DNA from: Peribacillus saganii
Lineage (GTDB): Bacteria > Bacillota > Bacilli > Bacillales > DSM-1321
Direction of reading: 5' to 3'
Assembly: GCF_003429095.1 (NCBI RefSeq)
Contig: NZ_QVTE01000004.1
Coordinates: 1-64,000 of the forward strand
DNA length: 64,000 nucleotides
A program made the position numbers and the translations under genes. The notes below the pieces were generated by a model. It was given only the letters and a program-made list of their open reading frames with translations, made no database searches and was not told the origin of the DNA. Shown here one piece after another: positions 18,763-27,728 of this stretch (its first letter is position 1; each line of letters opens with the position of its first letter).

Positions 18763-18797
18763 AAAATCTCCTCTGTCTTAGTGGAGATTTTTTTATT
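18763..18797 (+). terminator. Riboswitch expression-platform terminator
   Basis: AAAATCTCC and GGAGATTTTTTT form a hairpin with a T-run only 23 bases before the btuF start. Its place after the aptamer and before the first gene marks it as the regulated terminator. Confidence 0.88.
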
Positions 18798-18819
18798 TTA
18801 CACACCAGGGGGGAAAGTC

Positions 18820-19809
18820 ATGAAGAAGAAGTTTTATTCACTTTTGTTTGCTTCACTTTTATCGGCAGGCGTACTAGCCGGCTGTAATACAGGAAATGAA
18901 GATGGTAAAGATCAAAAAAGTCAGGAAAAAAATGAATCCCAAACGGAACAAAAAGAGGAAGCATTATTTCCGGTAACGATTAAGGATGCTGCCGATAAGG
19001 AGGTTGTAATCGATCAGAAACCCGAACGAATTGTCACATTGATTCCGAGCAACACGGAAATTGCTTTTGAACTGGGGCTGAATGAGGAAATCGTAGGCGT
19101 TTCAGACAATGATAATTATCCAGAGGAAGTGGCTTCAAAAGAAAAGGTCGGCGGGATGGAATTTAATATTGAAAAGATCATTTCATTAAAGCCTGATCTA
19201 GTTTTAGCGCATGAGTCATCTGCACAAAACGCGGAACAAGGACTGCAGCAATTAAGGGATGCAGGCACAGACGTTCTGGTTGTCAACGATGCAAAGGCAA
19301 TTAACGAAGTATATGGGTCCATTGAGATGATCGGCAAGGCAACAGGACAAAGGGAAGAAGCCGAGAAAACCGTCGAAACTATGAAGGCTAAATTTGATGA
19401 AATTAAAGCGAAGGCTGCTGCTATCGAAGAAAGCGAACGCAAAAAGGTGCTTGTTGAAGTTTCGCCGGAGCCTGAAATTTATACAACAGGAAAGAATACT
19501 TTCATGGATGAGATGATTACCATGATTAATGCAGAGAATATCTATAATAATAGTGAAGGCTGGGTGAAGATTGATCCTGAGGCAACCATTCAAAGGAATC
19601 CGGATGTTATTATTACCACTTACGGTTTTTATACAGAAAAACCGGTCGAGAAGGTTTTAGCTCGTAAAGCATGGCAAAATGTGACCGCGGTAAAGGAGAA
19701 ACAGGTTATAGATGTTGATTCGGATATGGTAACACGCTCTGGCCCAAGGCTAGCTGAAGGAGTAGAAGAACTTGCAAAGGCTATTTACCCGGACGTTTTT
19801 ACAGAATAA
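18820..19809 (+). CDS. btuF: Corrinoid ABC transporter substrate-binding lipoprotein
   Basis: A 329-residue periplasmic-binding-protein type lipoprotein: signal peptide, lipobox VLAGC (Cys at about residue 23), an acidic/Gln-rich linker, then a helical-backbone binding fold (PERIVTLIPSNTEIAFELGL ... IISLKPDLVLAHES). The ATG at 18820 follows GGGGGGAAAG, directly after the riboswitch terminator, which fixes both start and function. It is the first gene of the corrinoid operon. A much longer in-frame extension runs through the riboswitch and is rejected. The 3' end overlaps btuC by 38 bases. Confidence 0.92.
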   Translation: MKKKFYSLLFASLLSAGVLAGCNTGNEDGKDQKSQEKNESQTEQKEEALFPVTIKDAADKEVVIDQKPERIVTLIPSNTEIAFELGLNEEIVGVSDNDNYPEEVASKEKVGGMEFNIEKIISLKPDLVLAHESSAQNAEQGLQQLRDAGTDVLVVNDAKAINEVYGSIEMIGKATGQREEAEKTVETMKAKFDEIKAKAAAIEESERKKVLVEVSPEPEIYTTGKNTFMDEMITMINAENIYNNSEGWVKIDPEATIQRNPDVIITTYGFYTEKPVEKVLARKAWQNVTAVKEKQVIDVDSDMVTRSGPRLAEGVEELAKAIYPDVFTE

Positions 19810-20830
19810 TAAGAGCATAGCATACATTGCGGCAGCATCATTCCTTGTGTTGGCTATGCTTCTCGGGATATCGATCGGGACTGTAAATGTGCCGATTATC
19901 GATATTATCAGGATTATCGGTTCAGAAATTTTTCGCCTGGTACCAGCAGAACCGATAGACCCGATGCAGGCGACCATTGTCATGAATATTCGATTGCCGC
20001 GTGTTATTCTGTCAGGGCTTGTGGGGGCGTCTCTTGCAATAGCAGGAGCAGCCTTCCAAGGCCTTTTGCGTAACCCGCTTGCGGACCCGTATACCCTTGG
20101 AGTATCTTCAGGTGCATCTGTAGGTGCGGTAGTAACGCTATTTTTTGGCATTTCACTTCCGGCAGCGGGGTTATTCACCCTGCCGCTTTTTAGTATTACG
20201 GCCGCCATTGCGACTATCCTTTTCGTATTGTTTTTTGCGCGGGCAATTGACAGAACAATGAGGGTCGAGACAATCATCCTGACAGGCATTATATTCAGCT
20301 CGTTTCTTGGGGCGTTCATTTCATTAATGATTGCCCTTACCGGTGAAGAACTGATTCAGATCATTGGCTGGCTGCTTGGTAGTGTTTCAATGAGAGGCTG
20401 GGAATATATCGGCATTATGTTTCCCTTTTTCATCATTGGCTCACTGTTGTTATTACTGAACGCTCGGGAATTGAATGCTTTGTCCTTTGGGGAAGAAAGG
20501 GCGCAGCACTTGGGAGTCAATGTAGCGAGGCGGAAATTGGTTGTCCTGACTGCAGGTTCAGTTTTAACAGGGGCGGCTGTCGCTGTTTCGGGGACAATTG
20601 GGTTTGTAGGACTCGTAATTCCTCACTTGGTACGGCTTTTGTGGGGACCTGATCACAGACATCTGCTCCCGCTCTCCGTTATGGCAGGCGGTGGATTTTT
20701 GATAGTGACCGATTTAATCGCACGAACGGTTATTTCGCCGACAGAGCTTCCAATTGGGGTTATCACTTCCTTGATCGGTGCACCTGTTTTTGCAGTGATC
20801 TTGGTTAAGAGGCGTATGGGAAGAAGGTGA
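19772..20830 (+). CDS. btuC: Corrinoid ABC transporter permease
   Basis: A 352-residue FecCD/BtuC-family permease with about ten membrane segments. Family stretches include GASLAIAGAAFQGLLRNPLADP (shortened: residues about 88-109), SGASVGAV, and GFVGLVIPHLVRLLWG near the coupling region. The start is TTG inside btuF, with GAAGGAG about ten bases upstream. It forms a dimer in the membrane with the BtuD ATPase of the next gene. Confidence 0.92.
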   Translation: MQRLFTRTFLQNNKSIAYIAAASFLVLAMLLGISIGTVNVPIIDIIRIIGSEIFRLVPAEPIDPMQATIVMNIRLPRVILSGLVGASLAIAGAAFQGLLRNPLADPYTLGVSSGASVGAVVTLFFGISLPAAGLFTLPLFSITAAIATILFVLFFARAIDRTMRVETIILTGIIFSSFLGAFISLMIALTGEELIQIIGWLLGSVSMRGWEYIGIMFPFFIIGSLLLLLNARELNALSFGEERAQHLGVNVARRKLVVLTAGSVLTGAAVAVSGTIGFVGLVIPHLVRLLWGPDHRHLLPLSVMAGGGFLIVTDLIARTVISPTELPIGVITSLIGAPVFAVILVKRRMGRR

Positions 20831-20836
20831 TTGATT

Positions 20837-22300
20837 ATGCTGGAGCTCAACGATTTATCGGGTGGTTATGCAGGAGAAGATATAGTAAGGGATATAAGTT
20901 TTAAGGTTGAAGAGGGTGAACTGTTCGGAATATTGGGTCCGAACGGAAGCGGCAAAACAACGCTTTTAAAAATTATCAGTGGTCTGCTCCCTAATTCTAA
21001 TGGTGAGTTAACGCTACAAGGCAAGCCTCTGACCGTGTATAGTTCCAAGGAGCTTGCACGTGTCATGGCCGTTTTGCCGCAGCATACAGAACAATTTTTC
21101 TCCTATACTGTTAAGGAAACTGTTTCTCTTGGCCGTTATAGCCACAAGAAAGGCTTGTTTCAGACATGGAAAGAAAATGATGAAGAAACTGTGCAAAAAG
21201 TGATGAAGCAAACCGGAGTGGCGGAATTTCAGGCTCAATATATACATGAATTATCCGGAGGAGAGCGGCAAAGGGTGTTCCTTGCCCAGGCGCTGGCGCA
21301 GGAGCCAGAAGTCCTGCTCCTTGATGAACCGACCAATCATCTCGACCTTTCCTATCAAAAGGAATTGCTTGATATGCTGAAAAAATTGACAAATGAGCGG
21401 AAGCTTACAGTAATCTCCATTTTCCATGATCTAAATTTGGCAGGGCTATATTGTGACAGGATCCTGCTATTAGAAAAAGGAAAAATAGTCAGCATCAATA
21501 AACCAAATGAAGTGCTAAAAGAAGAAAGAATCAGGGCAGTATATAAAACATCGATTCAAAAGCAGTATCATCCAGAGGTACCGAAGCCCCAGTTGTTTTT
21601 AATACCGGAGGATCAAGAACAACGGAAAGTCCAAATTAATGAGAGCTGTTTACGAATAACTGATGAATACATTTCACTCTCTTCTGAGGTATATCTAAAA
21701 TGTATGTCTTCAGGTGTGACAGGATCTGGAACGGGATGGTTTCAAACGTTTGTCAACCGGCATGTACCGAAGACGTATTGCTGCAATAACCATCTGGAGG
21801 AAATGTCAGGTTATTTGAGGGAGAATGGTTTTGACCCTTCCGAAACAATTGGAATGATGACCGCTGTTATACTGGAGGATGTTTCATATAGATTTTTTGA
21901 GGAAGAATCGTTTTCTGTATTTATTGTCGTTACAGCCGGAACTGGAAATGCTGTTGACGCTTCCAGCAGCAGACAACATGAATTCATGCAAGTTCCCGGA
22001 ACGATTAATACATGGGTATTTGTGAATGGAAACATTTCAGAGGAGGCTTTCATTCAAAGCATCATGACTGCGACCGAAGCCAAGGTGAAAGTATTGCAGG
22101 AAATGAATATAAAAGATCGCCTCACAGACACACTGGCGACTGGGACATCTACTGATAGCATTTTAATTGCGGCTACCCAGACAGGGGAGATGCTGCAATA
22201 TGCCGGAACTGCTACGCCGCTAGGCAAGCTAATTGGCCATGGAGTATATACCTGCACCTCCACAGCACTCAAGAATTACTTAAGAAGGGGTAAACAATGA
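20837..22300 (+). CDS. btuD: Corrinoid ABC transporter ATPase fused to CbiZ adenosylcobinamide amidohydrolase
   Basis: A 487-residue fusion. Residues 1 to about 255 form an ABC ATPase: Walker A GPNGSGKTT (about 34-42), signature LSGGERQ (about 138-144), Walker B VLLLDEPTNHLD. Residues about 275-487 match CbiZ, which cleaves the aminopropanol arm of adenosylcobinamide to release cobyric acid; HEFMQVPGTINTW and ATQTG are typical of the family. The fusion puts uptake and trimming of imported cobinamide in one chain. AAGAAGGTG favours the ATG at 20837 over TTG at 20831. Similar fusions are known in other Bacillaceae. The end overlaps cbiB by four bases. Confidence 0.92.
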   Translation: MLELNDLSGGYAGEDIVRDISFKVEEGELFGILGPNGSGKTTLLKIISGLLPNSNGELTLQGKPLTVYSSKELARVMAVLPQHTEQFFSYTVKETVSLGRYSHKKGLFQTWKENDEETVQKVMKQTGVAEFQAQYIHELSGGERQRVFLAQALAQEPEVLLLDEPTNHLDLSYQKELLDMLKKLTNERKLTVISIFHDLNLAGLYCDRILLLEKGKIVSINKPNEVLKEERIRAVYKTSIQKQYHPEVPKPQLFLIPEDQEQRKVQINESCLRITDEYISLSSEVYLKCMSSGVTGSGTGWFQTFVNRHVPKTYCCNNHLEEMSGYLRENGFDPSETIGMMTAVILEDVSYRFFEEESFSVFIVVTAGTGNAVDASSSRQHEFMQVPGTINTWVFVNGNISEEAFIQSIMTATEAKVKVLQEMNIKDRLTDTLATGTSTDSILIAATQTGEMLQYAGTATPLGKLIGHGVYTCTSTALKNYLRRGKQ

Positions 22301-23262
22301 TTATTGCTCACCTCTGTTCCATTACGTTAGCTTATATTATTGATTTTCTATTGGGAGATCCGCCAAACTGGCCCCATCCGGTCAGATGGATTGGATCTTT
22401 TATTTCGTATTTGGAAAACAAATTAAACATCGGAAAAAACCGAAAACGAAATGGGCTGCTGTTGCTGTCTGGAGTAATAATTCTTGTGGGTGGATTGACA
22501 TCCTTAAGTGTCTATATGGCTTATAAGATTCATTTTATTGCCGGCGTGGTCCTGGAAGCTATAATCATCTCCACTGCAATCGCACAAAAAAGCCTAAGGA
22601 GTGCGGCTCTGGAGGTCTATAATCCACTGCAGGAAAATGATGTTCAAACAGCGAGACTTAAGCTTTCTTATATCGTTGGACGGGATACGGATAACCTTGA
22701 TAAAGGCGAGATTGTCAGGGGTGCGGTTGAAACAGTTGCCGAGAATACAAGCGATGGGATAACAGCCCCGCTGTTTTGGGCTTTGATCGGCGGCGCGCCG
22801 CTGGCAATGGTTTATCGAGCTATTAATACTTGTGATTCAATGATAGGCTACAAGAATGAAAGGTATCAGCAATTTGGCTGGGCGTCGGCAAAACTTGATG
22901 ATGCAGTTAATTGGGTGCCGAGCCGGCTGACATCAATGATGTTTATGGTCAGTATGAAACCAAAAGCTTGCAGCCGAGAACAGGCCTGGGCCATTCTTTT
23001 TAGAGATGCAAGAAGACATCCAAGTCCTAACAGCGGCTGGGGGGAAGCGGCTGTCGCATCTCTGCTGGGAATTCAATTAGGCGGCTTGAATTATTACAAA
23101 GGCATGGTATCTGACAGGGCAAAAATGGGAGAACCCCTAATCGCTCTGGAGACTGTACATATTAAAATGGCAAACACACTGATGCATCGTGCTGTTTTTG
23201 GATTTATTGTTCTTTTATGGATAGGAGGGATGGCTGTTGAAGTTACCTTCTCATGGCTCTAA
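22297..23262 (+). CDS. cbiB: Adenosylcobinamide-phosphate synthase
   Basis: A 321-residue integral membrane enzyme that attaches aminopropanol (or its phosphate) to adenosylcobyric acid. Family segments: DFLLGDPPNWPHPVRWIG near the N-terminus, GRDTDNLD, ENTSDGITAPLFWALIGGAP (residues about 150-169), YRAINTCDSMIGYKN, and HPSPNSGWGEAAVA. It is downstream of CbiZ, which yields the cobyric acid it uses. Starts at ATGA overlapping the btuD stop. Confidence 0.95.
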   Translation: MIIAHLCSITLAYIIDFLLGDPPNWPHPVRWIGSFISYLENKLNIGKNRKRNGLLLLSGVIILVGGLTSLSVYMAYKIHFIAGVVLEAIIISTAIAQKSLRSAALEVYNPLQENDVQTARLKLSYIVGRDTDNLDKGEIVRGAVETVAENTSDGITAPLFWALIGGAPLAMVYRAINTCDSMIGYKNERYQQFGWASAKLDDAVNWVPSRLTSMMFMVSMKPKACSREQAWAILFRDARRHPSPNSGWGEAAVASLLGIQLGGLNYYKGMVSDRAKMGEPLIALETVHIKMANTLMHRAVFGFIVLLWIGGMAVEVTFSWL

Positions 23263-24301
23263 TCCTCATTACTTATATAATTCGCTTGGGATTGAAATGC
23301 CTGAACACTATGTGGATTTTAGCGCGAATATCAATCCGCTCGGTCCTCCGCCTGCTCTTTTGGAAGAATGGAAGCATTCCTTCCATTATATACACGATTA
23401 CCCGGACCCTCAGGCTTCTGTTTTAACAAAAAAAATAGCGGCAATGGAGGGGGTACCGGAGCAATCGGTATTGGTTGGCAATGGTGGTGCGGAAATCATT
23501 TCTCTTGTAGCACGCTGGCTTGCCGGAAAAAGGGTGATGATCGTCCAGCCAGCTTTTTCGGAATATGAAACCGCTTGCCTGGCCAATGGCTGCAGGGTAA
23601 CCTGGCATATGCTGGAGGAGGGAGTTTGGGAGCTTGAGCTGCCGGCTTTGGATGGAATCGATGCGATCTTTTTATGTACTCCAAACAATCCTACCGGCAT
23701 AGAGTATTCACCGCAGGCAGTTGTGCATTTGATCCAGGAGTGCAGTGAACGGGGAGTGTATGTAATTATTGATGAAGCGTTTTATGACTTCTTGGAAGAG
23801 GCAGCTACTTACACTGCGCATTTGCCTGATTACTCAAATCTCATAATTCTTCGCTCGCTGACGAAAATGTACAGCATTCCAGGTTTGCGACTTGGTTATT
23901 TAATGGCAGATCAGGAGATAGTGAGCAGGATCTCGGCATATCGTCCTCATTGGAGTGTAAATGCTCTGGCTCTGATGGCGGGTGAAATTTGTATGGATGC
24001 CGAGGATCATGTAAAGAGAACGAGAGAGATGATAGAGTCAGAGCGATTGAAATTGAAAGATTTCTATGATTCTTCCGGTTTTATTATGTCTAAATCGAGC
24101 ATTAATTTCTATCTTCTTAGGGAGCCAGATACCGCAGATGCTTCAGGTTTGCTTCGCTTCTTGCTCGAAAATGGAATTGTGCCAAGACACACATTTAATT
24201 TTCCTGGATTATCAGGAAGGTGGCTCAGGTTTGCGGTGAAAACCGGCAGAGACAACAGCAGCTTAATGGAGGTGCTGAACAGATGGAGAAAGGAAGAATG
24301 A
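23237..24301 (+). CDS. cobD: L-threonine-O-3-phosphate decarboxylase (PLP enzyme)
   Basis: A 354-residue class I/II aminotransferase-fold enzyme of the CobD type. It makes (R)-1-aminopropan-2-ol phosphate for CbiB. The N-terminus (SHGSNP, then VDFSANINPLGPP) is typical of CobD. The PLP lysine is in LRSLTKMYSIPGLRLGY. A HisC-like histidinol-phosphate aminotransferase is the main alternative, rejected because of operon context and N-terminus. The start is TTG at 23237 after AGGAGGGA, overlapping the cbiB end by 26 bases. Confidence 0.92.
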   Translation: MKLPSHGSNPHYLYNSLGIEMPEHYVDFSANINPLGPPPALLEEWKHSFHYIHDYPDPQASVLTKKIAAMEGVPEQSVLVGNGGAEIISLVARWLAGKRVMIVQPAFSEYETACLANGCRVTWHMLEEGVWELELPALDGIDAIFLCTPNNPTGIEYSPQAVVHLIQECSERGVYVIIDEAFYDFLEEAATYTAHLPDYSNLIILRSLTKMYSIPGLRLGYLMADQEIVSRISAYRPHWSVNALALMAGEICMDAEDHVKRTREMIESERLKLKDFYDSSGFIMSKSSINFYLLREPDTADASGLLRFLLENGIVPRHTFNFPGLSGRWLRFAVKTGRDNSSLMEVLNRWRKEE

Positions 24302-24891
24302 TTTTCATCAGCGGGGGAGTCAGAAGCGGGAAAAGCTCCTATGCGGAAAAAATCGCGGCGAAGATGGCAAAACAAAAAGGGAGAAGCTTGCACTACATAG
24401 CCTGCGGGCATGCCTCGGATGAAGAGATGGCTTTGCGGATCAGACATCATCGAGCGGAAAGGGAAAATAGCGTCCCAGCCTGGAACACGTGGGAGCACAG
24501 TACCAACATACACCGTTTAGCCTCCCGCTTTGATCAGCAGGGCATCGTTCTGCTGGATTGCCTAACAACCCTATTGAATAATGAGCTTTTTGCAAGTGAA
24601 GAAGAAAAGTGGAACTTGGCCGCTTTCCAGGAAGATGTATTCAACATGATAACAATTGGCATCGAAGCAATTCTTAACAGCTGTAAATACTTAATTATCG
24701 TTTCCAATGAGGTGCTAAATGCTCCTTTAACAGACGGAGTTACATTTATATACGGCAAAATACTTGGGAAGCTGCACCAATGGGCAGTGGATAAGGCTGA
24801 TTCTGCCTTTTTAGTGGAGGCGGGCCATGCAATTTCCAAGAAGGGAGAAATAGCCGATGAATGGAATCATTGTTCTTGGGACGGCTTCTGA
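24283..24891 (+). CDS. cobU: Adenosylcobinamide kinase / adenosylcobinamide-phosphate guanylyltransferase
   Basis: A 202-residue CobU enzyme. It phosphorylates adenosylcobinamide and transfers GMP to give AdoCbi-GDP. P-loop GGVRSGKSSYAEK is at residues 10-22; RIRHHRAERE contains the histidine used for guanylylation in the family; LLDCLTTLLNNE is Walker B-like; SNEVLNAPLTDG follows. The C-terminal part is slightly shorter and diverges from the usual GxGIVP, which is instead kept in the paralogue at 27680. The ATG at 24283 is preceded by GGAGG. It overlaps cobD and cobQ ends. Confidence 0.9.
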   Translation: MEKGRMIFISGGVRSGKSSYAEKIAAKMAKQKGRSLHYIACGHASDEEMALRIRHHRAERENSVPAWNTWEHSTNIHRLASRFDQQGIVLLDCLTTLLNNELFASEEEKWNLAAFQEDVFNMITIGIEAILNSCKYLIIVSNEVLNAPLTDGVTFIYGKILGKLHQWAVDKADSAFLVEAGHAISKKGEIADEWNHCSWDGF

Positions 24892-26356
24892 TACGGGAAA
24901 AAGCTTTATCGTAACAGCCCTTTGCCGTCTGTTTGCCAATGAGGGTTATAAGGTTGCTCCTTTTAAATCACAAAACATGTCCAATAATTCTTATGTGACC
25001 CTGGATGGCAAAGAGATTGGACGCGCCCAGGGAATTCAGGCGGAAGCTGCCAAAACAGAAGCAACTCAATGGATGAATCCGATTTTGCTAAAGCCCCGGT
25101 CTGATATGCACTCGGAAGTTGTTTTATTCGGGCAAGCGATTCAGACTTACTCAGGAAGGGATTACCGGGAATCCTTTTATACACAGGGCATAGAGGCTAT
25201 CCAGGCTTCTTTGAAAAAGCTGAATGAATTATATGATGTAATCATTATGGAAGGGGCAGGAAGCCCGGTTGAAGTTAATTTGAAGCCAAGAGAACTGGTG
25301 AATATGAAGGTGGCAGAGCTTGCCGATGTCCCAGCCCTTTTGGTTGCTGATATTGATCGCGGAGGCGTTTTCGCCAGTATTGTAGGGACAATAGAACTGC
25401 TGACCGAAAGCGAACGGAAAAGAATCAAAGGACTGATTATCAATAAATTTCGTGGAGACATCGGGCTGTTTGAAGATGGGAAAGCATGGCTGGAAAAACG
25501 AACAGGAATACCGGTTTTGGGTGTACTGCCCTATATTGACGGGCACAGAATTGAAGGGGAAGATTCCCTGTCTCTTAAAGACCGATTCTCTGCTTCTGGA
25601 AAGGCTGGCATAGACATTGTGGTTGTCAAGCTGCCTTTTCTGTCAAACTACACTGATATTGAGCCATTTTTATATGAAAAAGATGTATCGGTAAGATGGA
25701 TTACTGAACCAGATCAAATTGGACAGCCAGACGCTATCATCATTCCAGGAACAAAAAGTACTATTCATGATTTGCACTTTTTGCGAAAAAGCGGCCTGGA
25801 TGCTGTAATCAAGGCATATGACAAAAGCGGCGGAAGAATTGTCGGCATTTGCGGCGGCTACCAAATGATTGGTGAGACGCTAATGGACCCTGAGGGAACA
25901 GATACAGGCAAGGCCGGAAGTAGTGAAAAAGGTTTGGCAATTATCCCAGGGCATACCACCTTTCAAAAAAGTAAGATAACGGTCAGAACAAGGGGAAGAG
26001 TTTTCACTGAAGAATCAGCTTTAATGGAAGGGTATGAAATCCATCTTGGGAAAACTAGTATTTCAGATCACGATTATATACCTTTTTTGCAGCTGGAAGA
26101 CGGCAGGGTGGACGGTTACTGCGGTGAAAACGGAAGAATCATTGGCACCTATTTGCACCATGTATTCCATAATGATCGCTGGAGAAATCAATGGCTAAAT
26201 AGAATCCGAATAGAAAAGCAGCTGCCCTTATTAGATGCAGTAGATGTTGGCAGTGTGAAAAATGAAAGCTATGACCAATTGGCGGACAGCATTGAGCCAC
26301 ATTTAGATTGGGGACAGCTAAAAGAAATCATCTTTCAACGGGGAAAGCATACATGA
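24857..26356 (+). CDS. cobQ: Adenosylcobyric acid synthase (glutamine-hydrolysing)
   Basis: A 499-residue CobQ/CbiP amidotransferase. It has an N-terminal ATP-binding domain (GTASDTGKSFIVTALCRLF, KSQNMSNNSYVT) and a C-terminal class I glutaminase-like domain with GICGGYQMIG (Cys nucleophile near residue 335) and a terminal HHVFHN. The enzyme amidates adenosylcobyrinic a,c-diamide to adenosylcobyric acid. The de novo corrin-ring genes are not in this window, so it may serve salvage of partly amidated corrinoids or a pathway encoded elsewhere. Confidence 0.95.
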   Translation: MNGIIVLGTASDTGKSFIVTALCRLFANEGYKVAPFKSQNMSNNSYVTLDGKEIGRAQGIQAEAAKTEATQWMNPILLKPRSDMHSEVVLFGQAIQTYSGRDYRESFYTQGIEAIQASLKKLNELYDVIIMEGAGSPVEVNLKPRELVNMKVAELADVPALLVADIDRGGVFASIVGTIELLTESERKRIKGLIINKFRGDIGLFEDGKAWLEKRTGIPVLGVLPYIDGHRIEGEDSLSLKDRFSASGKAGIDIVVVKLPFLSNYTDIEPFLYEKDVSVRWITEPDQIGQPDAIIIPGTKSTIHDLHFLRKSGLDAVIKAYDKSGGRIVGICGGYQMIGETLMDPEGTDTGKAGSSEKGLAIIPGHTTFQKSKITVRTRGRVFTEESALMEGYEIHLGKTSISDHDYIPFLQLEDGRVDGYCGENGRIIGTYLHHVFHNDRWRNQWLNRIRIEKQLPLLDAVDVGSVKNESYDQLADSIEPHLDWGQLKEIIFQRGKHT

Positions 26357-27144
26357 AGTTGATAATCGCTTTCTTAATTAATCTGCAATTTTTTACCGTT
26401 GTACCAGTACGGACTTCTCTGCCGCTTGATGCCGCATATATAAAAAAAGCCGTACAATCTTTTCCGCTGCTCGGCTTACTGCAGGGGGCAGCCTATGCGG
26501 GTGTTCTCTATCTGCTGTTGAACGGGACACCTTTTTCTCAGCTGGCAACTGCTTTTCTGTTATGGCTGCTTACTATTTTGCTAACCGGGGGTTTGCATCT
26601 GGATGGCTGGATGGATGCCAGTGATGCCTTTTTTTCCTACAGGGACATTGAAAAAAGGCTGGAAATCATGAAAGATCCGCGGATTGGTGCTTTTGGTGTA
26701 CTATCCGTAATCGTTCTGCTAAGCAGCAAATTTATTTTTATCTATGAAATTATAGGAAATGTCTCAGCTCCAACATATATAGTGATTATCGCCATCCCGT
26801 TTTTGAGCAGGCAGGTCATGGGGTACTTATTGATAAGGGCAGCTTTGGCAAAGCAGGAGGGACTCGCCTATTTTTTTCAGCAAAAAGCCGGCAGAACAAG
26901 TTTAATTGTCTACATGGTTTATACTATTGTCTTTTGTTCCGCTGCCTATCTTTTGGCAAGGGGTACATTACTTCCAAATTTGATTATGCTGGGAGCTGCC
27001 TTATTATTGGCGTTATCCCTTAAAAAGAAGGTTAAAGACTGGTTTGGCGGGATAACAGGGGATGTGATTGGTGCTTCTGTGGAAGGGACTGAACTGGCAC
27101 TTTGGATGATTGTGTGGTTATTGCATTATTTCGTCATGGCCTAA
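26353..27144 (+). CDS. cobS: Adenosylcobinamide-GDP ribazoletransferase (cobalamin synthase)
   Basis: A 263-residue membrane enzyme that joins AdoCbi-GDP with alpha-ribazole (or its phosphate). The diagnostic stretch GGLHLDGWMDASDAFFSYRD lies at residues about 73-92, followed by MKDPRIGAFGV. The C-terminal GGITGDVIGASVEGTELAL is also typical. The ATG at 26353 follows GGGGAAAG and overlaps the cobQ stop (ATGA). An upstream in-frame extension is not needed. Confidence 0.95.
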   Translation: MKLIIAFLINLQFFTVVPVRTSLPLDAAYIKKAVQSFPLLGLLQGAAYAGVLYLLLNGTPFSQLATAFLLWLLTILLTGGLHLDGWMDASDAFFSYRDIEKRLEIMKDPRIGAFGVLSVIVLLSSKFIFIYEIIGNVSAPTYIVIIAIPFLSRQVMGYLLIRAALAKQEGLAYFFQQKAGRTSLIVYMVYTIVFCSAAYLLARGTLLPNLIMLGAALLLALSLKKKVKDWFGGITGDVIGASVEGTELALWMIVWLLHYFVMA

Positions 27145-27728
27145 CAGAGGGAAATATAAGGAAAGCATATGTAGGATGGAGCGATTCACAGTTAAGCAGT
27201 GCAGGGAAGCAGCAGATCATTTCATTAAAGAAAATGATTGGCAAGTATGAATGGATTGTCTCCAGTGATTTGGGGAGATGCTGTGAAACGGCGGCCATTC
27301 TTTTTCCGGGGCAGCCAATTGATAAACGAAGCGGATTGCGTGAGATGAATTTTGGCAGCTGGGAAGGTATGACGCATCAGGATTTGGAAGAGGATCCGGA
27401 TTATATACAATGGCTCAAGAATCCTTTTACGGATAAAATTCCCCAGGGAGAGTTCTTTCTTGAATTTGAGAAGCGAATTTTACTTGAATGGTGCTGGCTG
27501 GTTGAAGCAACTATTGACAAACGAGTATCCAGGGTGGCCGTCGTAACGCATGGCGGTGTTATCCGAACTTTGTTAACGAATTTTGCGCCTGAGGAAAGAA
27601 GTTTTTGGGATTGGAATATCGGACACGGAAGGGGTTTTGAGTTAGTGTGGAAGAAGAAAGCGTTTAGGAGGGAAAGCCGATGCACTTTATTACGGGAGGT
27701 GCCTTTAACGGGAAATCTCAATGGGTAA
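27102..27728 (+). CDS. cobC: Alpha-ribazole phosphatase (histidine phosphatase family)
   Basis: A 208-residue phosphoglycerate-mutase-like phosphatase. Catalytic motif FRHGLTEGN has the phospho-accepting His at about residue 12; later residues are REMNFGSWEGMTHQDL and VVTHGGVIRTLL. CobC removes phosphate from alpha-ribazole phosphate or cobalamin phosphate, and operon position supports that over a general phosphatase. The start (TTG 27102) overlaps cobS by 43 bases and its ribosome site is distant; a GTG at 27114 is an alternative. Confidence 0.88.
   Translation: MDDCVVIALFRHGLTEGNIRKAYVGWSDSQLSSAGKQQIISLKKMIGKYEWIVSSDLGRCCETAAILFPGQPIDKRSGLREMNFGSWEGMTHQDLEEDPDYIQWLKNPFTDKIPQGEFFLEFEKRILLEWCWLVEATIDKRVSRVAVVTHGGVIRTLLTNFAPEERSFWDWNIGHGRGFELVWKKKAFRRESRCTLLREVPLTGNLNG

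Noticed and set aside
18404-18819. Open frames over the riboswitch, including a long N-terminal extension of btuF
   Set aside because: The aptamer and terminator explain the sequence; the btuF signal peptide and ribosome site fix the start at 18820.
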